Shown: one piece after another, positions 26,533-35,816 of the stretch
How the letters are laid out: every line of letters begins with the position of its first letter
How positions within the stretch are numbered: the first letter of the stretch is position 1
NCBI GenBank assembly: GCA_964235705.1
Contig: CAXSDP010000004.1
Coordinates: 1 to 64,000, forward strand
Length of the DNA stretch: 64,000 nucleotides
Direction: 5' to 3'
Source of the DNA: RH-AL1 sp964235705
GTDB taxonomy: Bacteria; Pseudomonadota; Alphaproteobacteria; Rhizobiales; Beijerinckiaceae
The notes under the pieces: generated by a model
Told to the model about the DNA's origin: nothing
The model's input: only the letters and a program-made list of their open reading frames with translations
The model's database searches: none
Position numbers and translations under genes: made by a program

Positions 26533-26622
26533 ATGACCTTCGATTACGTGCTCGCGGCGATCGTGACCGCCGGCCTCCTCGTCTACCTCACCTACGCGCT
26601 CGTCCGCGCCGAGCGCTTCTAG
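26533..26622 (+). CDS. kdpF: K+-transporting ATPase subunit KdpF
   Basis: A 29-residue single-helix peptide that stabilises the KdpFABC complex. The sequence MTFDYVLAAIVTAGLLVYLT, then YALVRAERF, matches the KdpF pattern: a short N-terminus, one helix and the terminal Tyr-Ala-Leu, Arg-Glu-Arg-Phe motif. The start has AGGAG seven bases upstream. It is followed 43 bp later by kdpA; that gap contains three copies of a GGATCACCGC word. Confidence 0.85.
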   Translation: MTFDYVLAAIVTAGLLVYLTYALVRAERF

Positions 26623-26665
26623 GATCACCGCCAGCTTCCAGGATCACCGCAATGGGATCACCGCA

Positions 26666-28369
26666 ATGACCTTCACGGGCTGGGCCCAGATCGTCGTCTT
26701 CTGCTTCCTCATCGTGCTTCTGACGAAGCCGTTGGGCGGCTACATGACGCTCGTCTTCACCGGTGAGCGCAACGCGCTGTCGCCCGTGCTCCGGCCGATC
26801 GAGCGGGTCTTCTACCGCGTCGCCGGCATCGACGCGGCGCAGGAGCAGCATTGGCTGTCCTACACGCTCTCCGTCATGCTGTTCCACATCGGCGGCTTCG
26901 TGATCCTGTACGCGCTGCTACGCCTGCAGGGCGTGCTGCCCTTCAACCCGGCCGGCCAGGGCGCGGTGGAACAGGGCCTCGCCTTCAACACGGCGGTGAG
27001 CTTCATCACCAACACGAACTGGCAGAACTACGGCGGCGAGTCGACGCTGTCCTACCTGACGCAGATGCTGGGTCTGACCCACCAGAACTTCCTGTCCGCC
27101 GCGACCGGCATCGCCATCGCGGTCGCGGTCATCCGGGGTTTCTCGCGTGCCTCCGCCCGCAGCGTCGGCAGCTTCTGGGTCGACGTCACGCGCTGCACGC
27201 TCTACGTGCTGCTGCCGATCTGCGTCGTCTACGCGCTGTTCCTGGTGTGGCAGGGCGTGCCCCAGACGCTCGGACCCTACGTCGCCGCGACGACGCTGGA
27301 AGGCGCGAAGCAGACGATCGCCGTCGGTCCGGTGGCGAGCCAGGTCGCCATCAAGATGTTCGGCACCAACGGCGGCGGGTTCTTCAACGCCAACAGCGCC
27401 CATCCCTTCGAGAACCCGACGGCGCTGTCGAACTTCGTCGAGATGCTCTCGATCTTCGCCATCGGCGCGGCGCTCACCAACGTCTTCGGCCGCATGGTCG
27501 GCAACCAGCGCCAGGGCTGGGCCATCTTCGCCGCCATGGGGCTGCTGTTCCTCGCCGGCGTCGTGGTCGTGTACCCGGCGGAAGCCGGCGGCAACCCGCT
27601 CATCCACGCGCTCGGGGTGGCCGGCGCGAACTGGGAGGGCAAGGAGCTGCGCTTCGGCATCGCCGGCGCCTCGCTCTTCGCGACGATCACCACCGACACG
27701 TCGTGCGGCGCCATCAACGCCCTGCACGACAGCTTCACCGCGATCGGCGGCATGATCCCGCTGATCAACATGCAGCTCGGCGAGGTGATCTTCGGCGGCG
27801 TCGGCTCCGGCCTCTACGGCATGATCGTCTTCGTCATCATCGCCATCTTCGTCGCGGGGCTGATGGTCGGGCGCACGCCCGAGTACCTCGGCAAGAAGAT
27901 CGAGGCCAAGGAGGTCAAGATGGCGATGCTCGCCATCCTCTGCCTGCCGCTGGTGATGCTGGGCGGCACCGCCGTCGCGCTGGGCGTTCCGTCGGCCGTG
28001 GCGGCCATGAACAACCCGGGGCCGCACGGCTTCTCGGAGGTGCTCTACGCCTTCACGTCGGCCGCCGCCAACAACGGCTCCGCCTTCGCCGGCCTGTCGG
28101 GCAACACCACCTTCTACAACGTCATGCTCGCGATCGGCATGCTGGTCGGGCGCTTCTTCGTGATCGTGCCGGCGCTCGCCATCGCCGGCTCGCTCGCCGC
28201 CAAGAAGACGGTGCCGGCCTCCGTCGGCACGTTCCCGACGACCGGCCCGCTGTTCGTCGGCCTGCTGATCGGCGTGATCCTCATCGTCGGCGGCCTGACC
28301 TTCTTCCCCGCGCTGGCGCTCGGGCCGATCGTCGAGCACCTCGCCGGGGCGGCGGGTCAGACCTTCTGA
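26666..28369 (+). CDS. kdpA: K+-transporting ATPase subunit KdpA
   Basis: A 567-residue potassium channel-like subunit of the high-affinity Kdp pump in the inner membrane. About ten hydrophobic helices are seen. Four selectivity-filter-like loops include FITNTNWQNYGGE, MFGTNGGGFFNANSAHPFENP, TTDTSCGAINA and SAAANNGSAFAGL, each matching the KdpA pore repeats. The full length agrees with the family (about 560-590). Translation probably starts at the ATG at 26666. The spacer to kdpB is unusually long (146 bp). Confidence 0.96.
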   Translation: MTFTGWAQIVVFCFLIVLLTKPLGGYMTLVFTGERNALSPVLRPIERVFYRVAGIDAAQEQHWLSYTLSVMLFHIGGFVILYALLRLQGVLPFNPAGQGAVEQGLAFNTAVSFITNTNWQNYGGESTLSYLTQMLGLTHQNFLSAATGIAIAVAVIRGFSRASARSVGSFWVDVTRCTLYVLLPICVVYALFLVWQGVPQTLGPYVAATTLEGAKQTIAVGPVASQVAIKMFGTNGGGFFNANSAHPFENPTALSNFVEMLSIFAIGAALTNVFGRMVGNQRQGWAIFAAMGLLFLAGVVVVYPAEAGGNPLIHALGVAGANWEGKELRFGIAGASLFATITTDTSCGAINALHDSFTAIGGMIPLINMQLGEVIFGGVGSGLYGMIVFVIIAIFVAGLMVGRTPEYLGKKIEAKEVKMAMLAILCLPLVMLGGTAVALGVPSAVAAMNNPGPHGFSEVLYAFTSAAANNGSAFAGLSGNTTFYNVMLAIGMLVGRFFVIVPALAIAGSLAAKKTVPASVGTFPTTGPLFVGLLIGVILIVGGLTFFPALALGPIVEHLAGAAGQTF

Positions 28370-28477
28370 AACCGTTACCCCGCCGAGACCGATACCCCGC
28401 GGGCGCCGACCAGCCGGCGGCCGCCATCCTAGAACCGATATCCCGCGGAGGCCGCGCGGCGGCTCGACCCCCCAGGC

Positions 28478-28509
28478 GTGACCCCAGTTGGGCATGACCC
28501 CAGTTAGGC
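28478..28509. repeat. 16-bp tandem duplication in the kdpA-kdpB spacer
   Basis: Units 28478-28493 and 28494-28509 share TGACCCCAGTT.GGC. They lie immediately before the kdpB start. Earlier in the same spacer, related CCGATACCCCGCGG / CCGATATCCCGCGG words repeat about 50 bp apart. Confidence 0.8.
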
Positions 28510-28515
28510 GTGAAA

Positions 28516-30618
28516 ATGGCTCGATCGTCATCCTCCATCCTCAATCCCGAGCTGCTGATCCCCGCCATCGGGGGCGCCTTCCGTAAGCTCGACCCGCGCG
28601 ACCTCGCCAAGAACCCCGTCATGTTCGTGGTCGAGGTGGTGGCGGCGCTCGTCACGGTCCTGTTCGTGCGCGACCTCGTGATCGGCGCGCCGAACCTCGG
28701 CTTCTCAGGCCAGATCATCCTGTGGCTCTGGTTCACGGTGTTGTTCGCCAACTTCGCGGAAGCGGTGGCGGAGGGGCGCGGCAAGGCGCAGGCCGACAGC
28801 CTGCGTCGGACCCGCACCGAGACGCAGGCCAAGCTCCTGAAAGGCCGCGACCGCGCCGACTACGCCATGGTGCCCGGCAACGAGCTCAGGGTGGACGACG
28901 TGGTGCTGGTGGAAGCCGGCGACATCATCCCCTCCGACGGCGAGGTGATCGAGGGCATCGCGTCGGTCAACGAGGCGGCCATCACGGGTGAGTCCGCCCC
29001 CGTGATCCGCGAGTCGGGCGGCGACCGCTCGGCGGTGACCGGCGGAACGCAGGTCCTGTCGGACTGGATCCGCGTGCGGATCACCGCGGCGGCCGGCTCG
29101 ACCTTCATCGACCGCATGATCGCGCTGGTCGAGGGCGCCTCGCGCCAGAAGACGCCCAACGAGATCGCCCTCAACATCCTGCTCGCCGGCCTCACCATCA
29201 TCTTCGTCTTCGCCACCGCGACGATCCCCGCCTTCGTCGCCTACGCCGGCGGCCACATCTCCATCGTCGTCATCGTCGCCCTGTTCGTCACCCTGATCCC
29301 GACCACCATCGGCGCGCTGCTGTCGGCGATCGGCATCGCCGGCATGGACCGCCTGGTCCGCTTCAACGTGCTGGCCATGTCCGGCCGCGCGGTGGAGGCG
29401 GCCGGCGACGTCGACACGCTGCTGCTGGACAAGACCGGCACCATCACGCTGGGCAACCGCCAGGCCACCGCCTTCCGCCCCGTGACCGGGATCGACGAGC
29501 ACGACCTGGCGGACGCCGCCCAGCTCGCCTCGCTCGCCGACGAGACGCCGGAAGGACGCTCCATCGTGGTGCTGGCCAAGGAGAAATACGGCATCCGCGA
29601 GCGGGACATGGCCTCCCTCAACGTGACCTTCGTGCCCTTCACCGCGCAGTCGCGCATGAGCGGCGTCGAGGGTGACGGCATCACCATCCGCAAGGGCGCG
29701 GTCGACTCGGTCCTCGCGCTCGTCGACGGCGTGCCGGGGATGGGCGCACCCAGTGGCGGGGCCCGGACGGACGTGATGGTGGCCTCCAAGACGAGCCCCG
29801 CCGTCACCCGCGAGATCCAGGCCATCTCCGAGGACATCGCGAAGAGCGGCGGCACCCCCCTCGCCGTGGCCCGCGACGGGCGCCTGCTCGGCGTCATCCA
29901 CCTGAAGGACATCGTCAAGGGCGGCATCCGCGAGCGCTTCGTCGAGCTGCGCCGGATGGGCATCCGCACGGTGATGATCACCGGCGACAACCCGATGACC
30001 GCCGCCGCCATCGCGGCGGAGGCCGGCGTCGACGACTTCCTCGCGCAGGCGACGCCCGAGGACAAGCTGAAGCTGATCCGCGACGAGCAGGCCAAGGGCA
30101 AGCTCGTCGCCATGTGCGGCGACGGCACCAACGACGCGCCCGCCCTCGCCCAGGCCGACGTCGGCGTCGCCATGAACACCGGCACTGTCGCCGCGCGCGA
30201 GGCCGGCAACATGATCGACCTCGACAGCGACCCGACCAAGCTCATCGAGATCGTCGAGATCGGCAAGCAGCTGCTGATGACGCGCGGTGCGCTCACCACC
30301 TTCTCCATCGCCAACGACGTCGCCAAATACTTCGCGATCATTCCGGCCATGTTCCTCGCCTTCTATCCCCAGCTCCAGGCCCTCAACGTGATGCGGCTGC
30401 ATTCGCCGGAGAGCGCGATCCTGTCCGCCATCATCTTCAACGCCTTGATCATCGTGGCGCTGATCCCGCTCGCCCTGCGCGGCGTCGAGTACCGCGCGAT
30501 CGGCGCCGCCGCGTTGCTGCGCCGCAACCTGCTGGTCTACGGCCTGGGCGGGATCGTGCTGCCCTTCATCGGCATCAAGCTCGTCGACGTCATCATCTCC
30601 GCCCTGCACCTCGTTTGA
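28516..30618 (+). CDS. kdpB: K+-transporting P-type ATPase subunit KdpB
   Basis: A 700-residue catalytic subunit that hydrolyses ATP through an aspartyl-phosphate to drive K+ import. The phosphorylation motif LLDKTGTITLGN places the Asp at residue 305, close to Asp307 of E. coli. Also present are the actuator loop TGESAPV, the nucleotide-domain motif GTPLAVAR, MITGDNP and the hinge GDGTNDAPALAQADVG. The ATG at 28516 is used; a GTG two codons upstream is possible and neither has a good Shine-Dalgarno. Confidence 0.96.
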   Translation: MARSSSSILNPELLIPAIGGAFRKLDPRDLAKNPVMFVVEVVAALVTVLFVRDLVIGAPNLGFSGQIILWLWFTVLFANFAEAVAEGRGKAQADSLRRTRTETQAKLLKGRDRADYAMVPGNELRVDDVVLVEAGDIIPSDGEVIEGIASVNEAAITGESAPVIRESGGDRSAVTGGTQVLSDWIRVRITAAAGSTFIDRMIALVEGASRQKTPNEIALNILLAGLTIIFVFATATIPAFVAYAGGHISIVVIVALFVTLIPTTIGALLSAIGIAGMDRLVRFNVLAMSGRAVEAAGDVDTLLLDKTGTITLGNRQATAFRPVTGIDEHDLADAAQLASLADETPEGRSIVVLAKEKYGIRERDMASLNVTFVPFTAQSRMSGVEGDGITIRKGAVDSVLALVDGVPGMGAPSGGARTDVMVASKTSPAVTREIQAISEDIAKSGGTPLAVARDGRLLGVIHLKDIVKGGIRERFVELRRMGIRTVMITGDNPMTAAAIAAEAGVDDFLAQATPEDKLKLIRDEQAKGKLVAMCGDGTNDAPALAQADVGVAMNTGTVAAREAGNMIDLDSDPTKLIEIVEIGKQLLMTRGALTTFSIANDVAKYFAIIPAMFLAFYPQLQALNVMRLHSPESAILSAIIFNALIIVALIPLALRGVEYRAIGAAALLRRNLLVYGLGGIVLPFIGIKLVDVIISALHLV

Positions 30619-30642
30619 GCGAAAGTTCCTGGAACCCGCGCC

Positions 30643-31248
30643 ATGCTGAAGCAACTTCGCCCCGCGCTCGTCATCGTCACGTTGCTGACGCTGCTGACCG
30701 GCCTCGTCTACCCCTTCGCGATCACCGGCATCGCCGCCGTGGTGTTCCCGCGCCAGGCCGGGGGTAGCTTGATTGCCGTGAACGGCGCGGTGGTCGGCTC
30801 GTCGCTGATCGCCCAGGGCTTCGCGCAGGACAAATACTTCCATCCCCGTCCCTCCGCGACGGTCGTGACCGACCCCAAGGACCCGACCAAGACGGTGCCC
30901 CAGGCCTACGCCGCCGACAGCTCGGGCGGCTCCAACCTCGGGCCGACCAACAAGGTCTTGATCGACCGCATCAAGGCGGATGCCGACAAGCTGCGCGCGG
31001 AGAACCCCGGCGTCCCCGTCCCGGCCGACCTCGTCACCACCTCCGCCTCGGGCCTCGATCCCGACATTTCGCCCGCGGCGGCGGAGTTCCAGGTCCCGCG
31101 CGTCGCCAAGGCGCGCGGCATCAGCGCCGACAAGCTGCGGGAGCTGGTGGCGAGCCACACCGCCGGGCCGACGCTCGGCCTGTTCGGGGACGCGCGCGTC
31201 AACGTCCTGGAATTGAACCTCGCCCTGGACGCCCTGCCCAAGGCGTGA
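30643..31248 (+). CDS. kdpC: K+-transporting ATPase subunit KdpC
   Basis: A 201-residue subunit with one N-terminal membrane helix (LRPALVIVTLLTLLTGLVYP) and a periplasmic domain. It carries the family motifs GSLIAVNGAVVGSSLIAQ, FHPRPSA and SSGGSNLGPTNK, and LDPDISPAAA near the C-terminus. The protein stabilises and activates KdpB. It begins 24 bp after kdpB with ATG. Confidence 0.96.
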   Translation: MLKQLRPALVIVTLLTLLTGLVYPFAITGIAAVVFPRQAGGSLIAVNGAVVGSSLIAQGFAQDKYFHPRPSATVVTDPKDPTKTVPQAYAADSSGGSNLGPTNKVLIDRIKADADKLRAENPGVPVPADLVTTSASGLDPDISPAAAEFQVPRVAKARGISADKLRELVASHTAGPTLGLFGDARVNVLELNLALDALPKA

Positions 31249-31394
31249 CGGGCCTCGGCTTTCGACCCCAGGGAACGGGCGCTCGCGTCGTGTCGATCGC
31301 CGGCTTAGGGTGACGAACTGGGTTGGGGCCGGCGGATCTCGATCGATGGCATCGCGGTGCGCCGGGGACGCCGTCTGGACGGGTACAGCGACGC

Positions 31395-34088
31395 ATGACC
31401 GAGATCGTTTCAGCCGAGGCCAACCGCGTGACCGCCCCGCACGCGGGCGTCAGGCGCGTCGGTCGGCTGAAGATCTTCCTCGGCGCCGCGCCGGGCGTCG
31501 GCAAGACCTACGAGATGCTGACCGCCGCCCGGGCCAAGCGGCGCGACGGCATCGACGTCGTGGTCGGCTTGGTGGAAACCCACGGCCGCGTCGAGACGCA
31601 GGCCCTCGTGGAAGGGTTGGAGGTGCTGCCCCGGCGGAGCGTCGACTACAAGGGTCGCGCCTTGGAGGAGATGGACCTCGACGCCATCCTCGCCCGATGC
31701 CCCGCCCTCGTCCTGGTCGACGAGCTCGCGCACACCAACGCCCCCGATAGCCGCCACCCCAAGCGCTACCTCGACGTGGAGGAGATCCTCGCCGCCGGCG
31801 TCGACGTCTACACCACCCTCAACATCCAGCACGTCGAGAGCCTCAACAACGTCGTCGCGCAGATCACCCGCGTCCGCGTCCGCGAAACCGTGCCGGACTC
31901 GATCCTCGACCGCACGGACGACATCGAGGCGATCGACATCGCCCCCGAAGACCTCATACAGCGCTTGGAGGAGGGTAAGGTCTACGTGCCCCGCCAGGCG
32001 GAGCGGGCGCTGCGCAACTTCTTCTCGCCCGGCAACCTCACCGCTTTGCGCGAGCTGACGCTGCGCCGGACCGCGCAACGCGTCGACGAGCAACTGCTGC
32101 GGCACATGAAGACCCACGCCATATCCGGGCCGTGGGCGGCGGGCGAGCGCATCCTGGTCTGCGTCAGCGAGGACCCGCGCTCGGCCGCGCTGGTGCGCTA
32201 CGCCAAGCGCGCCGCCGACCGGACGCGCGGCGTCTGGTACGCCCTGACGATCGAGACCGGCCACAGCCTCCAGCTCACCGAGGCGCAACGCGACGCCATC
32301 GCCGAAACGATGCGCCTCGCCGAACGCCTCGGGGCCGAGCCGGTCACGATCCCCAGCGGTGGCCGGCGCACCGGCGACGACATCATCGATTACGCCCGCG
32401 CCAACAACATCACGCAGATCATCGTCGGCAAGACCAAGCGTTCCCGCTGGTTCGAGCTTCTCAACGGCTCGCTCGTCCACGACCTCGTGAGCCGGGCCGG
32501 GAACATCGGCGTCCACATCATCGCCGGGGACGACAGCGAGCGCCCGCCTGCCAGTCCGGTGGCGACCCAACGCGGGCCGATCGCGCTGCCCCCCTACGGC
32601 GCGGCGCTCGCCGCCATCGCCGGCGCGCTCGGCGCCGCCGAGGTGCTGCAGCCGGTGTTCGGGACGAAGAACGTCGACCTCGTCTTCCTCACCGCCATCG
32701 TCGGCGTCGCCGTCACGCTCGGCCTCTACCCGTCCCTGCTCGCCGTCATCGCGGCGATGCTGTGCTACAACTTCTTCTTCCTGCCCCCGCTCTACACCTT
32801 CACCATCGCCGAACCGGCCAACGTCGCCGCCCTGTTCTTCTTCACGGTGGTGGCGGTGCTCGTGTCCAACCTCGCCGCGCGCACGCGCGGCCAGGCCAAG
32901 GTGGCGCAGGCGAGGGCGCGCACGACCAACGCGCTCTACAGCTTCTCGCGCAAGCTCGCCGCCTGCCTCAACGTCGACGACGTGCTCTGGGCGACCGCCT
33001 ACCAGATGGCCTCCATGCTCCAGGTCCGCGTCGTCCTCCTGCTGCCGGAGCATGGCACCCTGGTCCTCAAGGCCGGCTACCCACCCGAGGACGAACTCGA
33101 CGGCGCCGACCTCGCCGCCGCGCAATGGGCCTGGACCAACAACAGGCCGGCCGGGCGCGGTGCCGACACCCTGCCCGGCGGCAACCGCCTGTTCTCGCCG
33201 ATGCGGACCGGGCGCGGGCCGATCGGGGTCGTCGGGCTCGACTCCGACAAGCCGGGCGCGCTGCTGACCCCCGAGCAGCGTCGCCTGCTGGACGCCCTGG
33301 TCGACCAGGGGGCCCTGGCCATCGAACGGGTGAAGCTGGCGGAGGACCTCGACCGGGCCAAGCTCGTCGCCGAGACGGACCGGCTGCGATCCTCGCTGCT
33401 CACCTCCATCTCGCACGATCTGCGGACGCCGCTCGCCTCGATCCTCGGCGCCGCCTCGACGATGCGCGACCTCGCGCCGGCGCTCGACGAGGGCGGCAAG
33501 CGTGGCCTGCTCGTGACGATCATCGAGGAATCGGAGCGGCTCAACCGCTTCATCGCCAACCTGCTCGACATGACCAAGCTCGAGTCCGGCGCGGTCATGC
33601 CCAACGCCGCCCTCGTCGACCTGGGCGATCTGGTCGGGGCGGCGCTGCGCCGGGCGGCGACGATCCTCGCGTCCCACATGGTCGACCTGCGCCTGGCCGA
33701 GGACCTGCCGCTCCTGCGGCTCGACGCCGTGCTGTTCGATCAGGTGCTCTTCAACCTGCTCGACAACGCCGCGAAATACGCCCCGCCCGGAACGACGATC
33801 GCCATCCAAACGTGGCGCGACGCGCGATCGGTGTGCCTGCGGATCCTCGACGAGGGGGACGGCGTGCCGCCCGCCGACGTCGAGCGGATCTTCGAGAAGT
33901 TCTATCGTGCCCGCAAGGGCGACAGCGTGCGGGCCGGGACCGGCCTCGGCCTCGCCATCTCGCGCGGTTTCGTCGAGGCGATGGGCGGCACGGTGGAGGC
34001 GGGCAACCGCGCCGACCGCTCGGGCGCGGTGTTCACCGTGCGGCTGCCCGTCCCACCCGCCGGGGAAGCGCTGGACACGGCGGCATGA
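31395..34088 (+). CDS. kdpD: sensor histidine kinase KdpD
   Basis: An 897-residue sensor for K+ limitation. The N-terminal KdpD domain has Walker A LGAAPGVGKT (29-38) and VDELAHTNAPDSRHPKRY. It is followed by a universal-stress-like domain (GERILVCVSEDPRS). Four membrane helices (DUF4118) lie at about 390-500, then a GAF-like region. The histidine kinase core has SISHDLRTPLASI with the phospho-His, DNAAKYAPPG and GTGLGLAISRGF. The ATG at 31395 was chosen over a TTG at 31323, because the KdpD domain normally starts within about 30 residues. It pairs with kdpE 62 bp downstream. Confidence 0.95.
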   Translation: MTEIVSAEANRVTAPHAGVRRVGRLKIFLGAAPGVGKTYEMLTAARAKRRDGIDVVVGLVETHGRVETQALVEGLEVLPRRSVDYKGRALEEMDLDAILARCPALVLVDELAHTNAPDSRHPKRYLDVEEILAAGVDVYTTLNIQHVESLNNVVAQITRVRVRETVPDSILDRTDDIEAIDIAPEDLIQRLEEGKVYVPRQAERALRNFFSPGNLTALRELTLRRTAQRVDEQLLRHMKTHAISGPWAAGERILVCVSEDPRSAALVRYAKRAADRTRGVWYALTIETGHSLQLTEAQRDAIAETMRLAERLGAEPVTIPSGGRRTGDDIIDYARANNITQIIVGKTKRSRWFELLNGSLVHDLVSRAGNIGVHIIAGDDSERPPASPVATQRGPIALPPYGAALAAIAGALGAAEVLQPVFGTKNVDLVFLTAIVGVAVTLGLYPSLLAVIAAMLCYNFFFLPPLYTFTIAEPANVAALFFFTVVAVLVSNLAARTRGQAKVAQARARTTNALYSFSRKLAACLNVDDVLWATAYQMASMLQVRVVLLLPEHGTLVLKAGYPPEDELDGADLAAAQWAWTNNRPAGRGADTLPGGNRLFSPMRTGRGPIGVVGLDSDKPGALLTPEQRRLLDALVDQGALAIERVKLAEDLDRAKLVAETDRLRSSLLTSISHDLRTPLASILGAASTMRDLAPALDEGGKRGLLVTIIEESERLNRFIANLLDMTKLESGAVMPNAALVDLGDLVGAALRRAATILASHMVDLRLAEDLPLLRLDAVLFDQVLFNLLDNAAKYAPPGTTIAIQTWRDARSVCLRILDEGDGVPPADVERIFEKFYRARKGDSVRAGTGLGLAISRGFVEAMGGTVEAGNRADRSGAVFTVRLPVPPAGEALDTAA

Positions 34089-34150
34089 CGTTCCGCGTCA
34101 GTCGCAGGCCATGAGACAGGCCATGAGGAAGCCCACATGAGCGACCCGAC

Positions 34151-34840
34151 ATGAGTGGATCCGCCGTCCGCATCCTCGTCGTCGACGACGAGCCGCCGAT
34201 CCGCAGGCTGCTGCGGACCGGCTTGGCGACCCAGGACTACGATGTCATCGACGCCGGGACCGGGCAGGCGGCGCTGGCCGCCCTCGCCGACAAGCCGGAT
34301 CTGATGATCCTCGACCTCGGCTTGCCGGACATGCAGGGCCTGGACGTCCTCCGCATCCTGCGGGAGGGCGGCAGCGCGCTGCCGGTCGTCGTGCTGTCCT
34401 CCCGCGAGGACGAGGGCGCCAAGGTGAAGGCCTTCGACCTCGGCGCCGACGATTACGTGACGAAGCCGTTCGGCATGAACGAACTCCTCGCGCGGGTGCG
34501 GGTCGCCCTACGCCACCGTCTGCAGAGCCAGGGGGAGCGGCCGATCTTCACCGTCGACGGGTTGAGCGTCGACCTCGTCCGCCGCATCGTCAAGGTGGAC
34601 GGCGTCGACGCCAAGCTCTCGCCCAAGGAGTACGAGCTGCTGCGCCTGCTCGTGCAGCACGCCGGCAAGGTGCTCACCCACGCCTTCCTCCTCAAGGAGG
34701 TTTGGAGCCCCACCACCGACCCGCAGTACCTGCGCGTCTACGTGCGGCAGCTGCGCCAGAAGATCGAGAAGACGCCGGAACGCCCGTTCTACATCGTCAC
34801 CGAGACCGGCGTCGGCTATCGCCTGCGCGCCCCGGATTGA
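34151..34840 (+). CDS. kdpE: response regulator KdpE (OmpR family)
   Basis: A 229-residue regulator with an N-terminal receiver domain (VDDEPPIRR acidic pocket, phospho-Asp in MILDLGLPDMQG, VVVLSSRED, and Lys in DYVTKPFGMNE). The C-terminal winged-helix DNA-binding domain has LSPKEYELLRLLVQHAGKVL and YVRQLRQKIE. It is phosphorylated by KdpD and activates kdpFABC. The ATG at 34151 follows kdpD closely. Confidence 0.95.
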   Translation: MSGSAVRILVVDDEPPIRRLLRTGLATQDYDVIDAGTGQAALAALADKPDLMILDLGLPDMQGLDVLRILREGGSALPVVVLSSREDEGAKVKAFDLGADDYVTKPFGMNELLARVRVALRHRLQSQGERPIFTVDGLSVDLVRRIVKVDGVDAKLSPKEYELLRLLVQHAGKVLTHAFLLKEVWSPTTDPQYLRVYVRQLRQKIEKTPERPFYIVTETGVGYRLRAPD

Positions 34841-35004
34841 CCGACCGAGCCCCCCGGGACCGGCGGGCGCGGTGAGCGAGGATGTCCGCCTCGCGCGAGC
34901 GCGCGGCTTTTATGACGCAGGCCTTTGTAAGCCGACGCGCCTTCGCGTAATTCGATGGGAGCCTCCCCTCGCCAGCCGTGAACCATCGTCATGAAGTCCC
35001 CCCC

Positions 35005-35544
35005 ATGGATCTGACCGACGTCCTCCGCCACGCGCACGTGAGCGTCGATGGGCGCTTCGCCGACAAGGGGGCTTGCCTCGCCGGCCTGGCGCAGCGCGCC
35101 GCCGGCCACCTCGCCGCCCGCCACCCCGCCGCCCGCCACCCCGCCTTGGCGTCCTCGGACATCCTCGATGCCTTGACGCACCGGGAGTCGCTCGGCTCGA
35201 CCGGGCTCGGTCGCGGCATCGCCCTGCCCCACGCCCGCCTCGCGGGGGTCGTCGACCCTTACGTCGCGCTCGCGCGGTTGCGGGACGCGATCCCCTTCGA
35301 CGCGGTCGACGACAAGCCCGTCGACATCGTGTGCCTCGTCCTGCTGCCCGACGCCAAAGGGGGTGGTCAGTCGCCGGGTGGCCAATCGCCCGCCGGCCAG
35401 TTGAACGTGCTCGCCGGCATCGCGCGACGTCTCCGCGATCCCGCCACCCTCGCGGCGATACGCGGCGGCGGCGCGCAGGCGATCCGGGACGTGCTGGTGA
35501 GGAGCTGCGCGCCGGCGGGGTCAAGCAGCGGCCAGGCAAAGTAG
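35005..35544 (+). CDS. PTS EIIA-Ntr-like protein (PtsN-like)
   Basis: A 179-residue protein of the PTS EIIA type 2 family. The N-terminal MDLTDVL matches PtsN. ALTHRESLGSTGLGRGIALP leads into HARL, with the phosphorylatable His at residue 76 (His73 in E. coli PtsN). In-frame 15-bp repeats add AARHP and GGQSP pentapeptides in two loops. The last residues and stop lie inside the 55-bp flank of a scaffold gap, but collapsing the flank does not change the reading. PtsN is known in enterics and rhizobia to modulate Kdp through KdpD. Its place just after kdpE suggests that role here. Confidence 0.82.
   Translation: MDLTDVLRHAHVSVDGRFADKGACLAGLAQRAAGHLAARHPAARHPALASSDILDALTHRESLGSTGLGRGIALPHARLAGVVDPYVALARLRDAIPFDAVDDKPVDIVCLVLLPDAKGGGQSPGGQSPAGQLNVLAGIARRLRDPATLAAIRGGGAQAIRDVLVRSCAPAGSSSGQAK
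35113..35142. repeat. 15-bp in-frame tandem duplication (AARHP) in the PtsN-like gene
   Basis: Two identical copies of GCCGCCCGCCACCCC (35113-35127 and 35128-35142), encoding part of AARHPAARHP. Confidence 0.85.
35362..35400. repeat. 15-bp in-frame tandem repeat (GGQSP) in the PtsN-like gene
   Basis: Units 35362-35376 and 35377-35391, plus a partial third to 35400, encode GGQSP, GGQSP and AGQ. Confidence 0.8.
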
Positions 35545-35706
35545 CGGCCAGNNNNNNNNNNNNNNNNNNNNNNNNNNNNNNNNNNNNNNNNNNNNNNNNN
35601 NNNNNNNNNNNNNNNNNNNNNNNNNNNNNNNNNNNNNNNNNNNNNNNNNNNGTGAGGAGCTGCGCGCCGGCGGGGTCAAGCAGCGGCCAGGCAAAGTAGC
35701 GGCCAG
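35497..35706. other. scaffold gap (100 N, 35552-35651) with identical 55-bp flanks
   Basis: The 55 bases 35497-35551 recur exactly at 35652-35706. The flank includes the end of the PtsN-like gene and the first units of a 16-bp tandem repeat, which probably broke the assembly here. Confidence 0.9.
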
Positions 35707-35754
35707 GCGAAGTAGTGGCCAGGTGAAGTAGTGGCCAGGCGAAGTAGTGGCCAG
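35677..35754. repeat. 16-bp tandem repeat, about 5 copies
   Basis: Units of the form CGAAGTAGTGGCCAGG begin at 35692, 35708, 35724 and 35740, preceded by a degenerate unit at 35677. The repeat lies between the PtsN-like gene and the convergent outer-membrane protein gene. Copy number is uncertain because the adjacent gap overlaps it. Confidence 0.85.
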
Positions 35755-35816
35755 CCCAATTGGCGGCCAGGTGGCAGCCAGGGTGCGCCGCCAACGCGCC
35801 GACCATCGATCGCGCG

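Noticed and set aside
28705..31158. Very long minus-strand open frames opposite kdpB (817 codons), and similar ones opposite kdpD, hydantoinase A and the DAO genes
   Set aside because: They are antisense shadows caused by high GC. The products are His/Arg/Asp/Gly-rich without motifs, while the opposite strand encodes full, recognisable proteins.
35677..35754. Tandem repeats as a small CRISPR array
   Set aside because: Units are directly adjacent without spacers, only 15-24 bp, and no cas genes are present.
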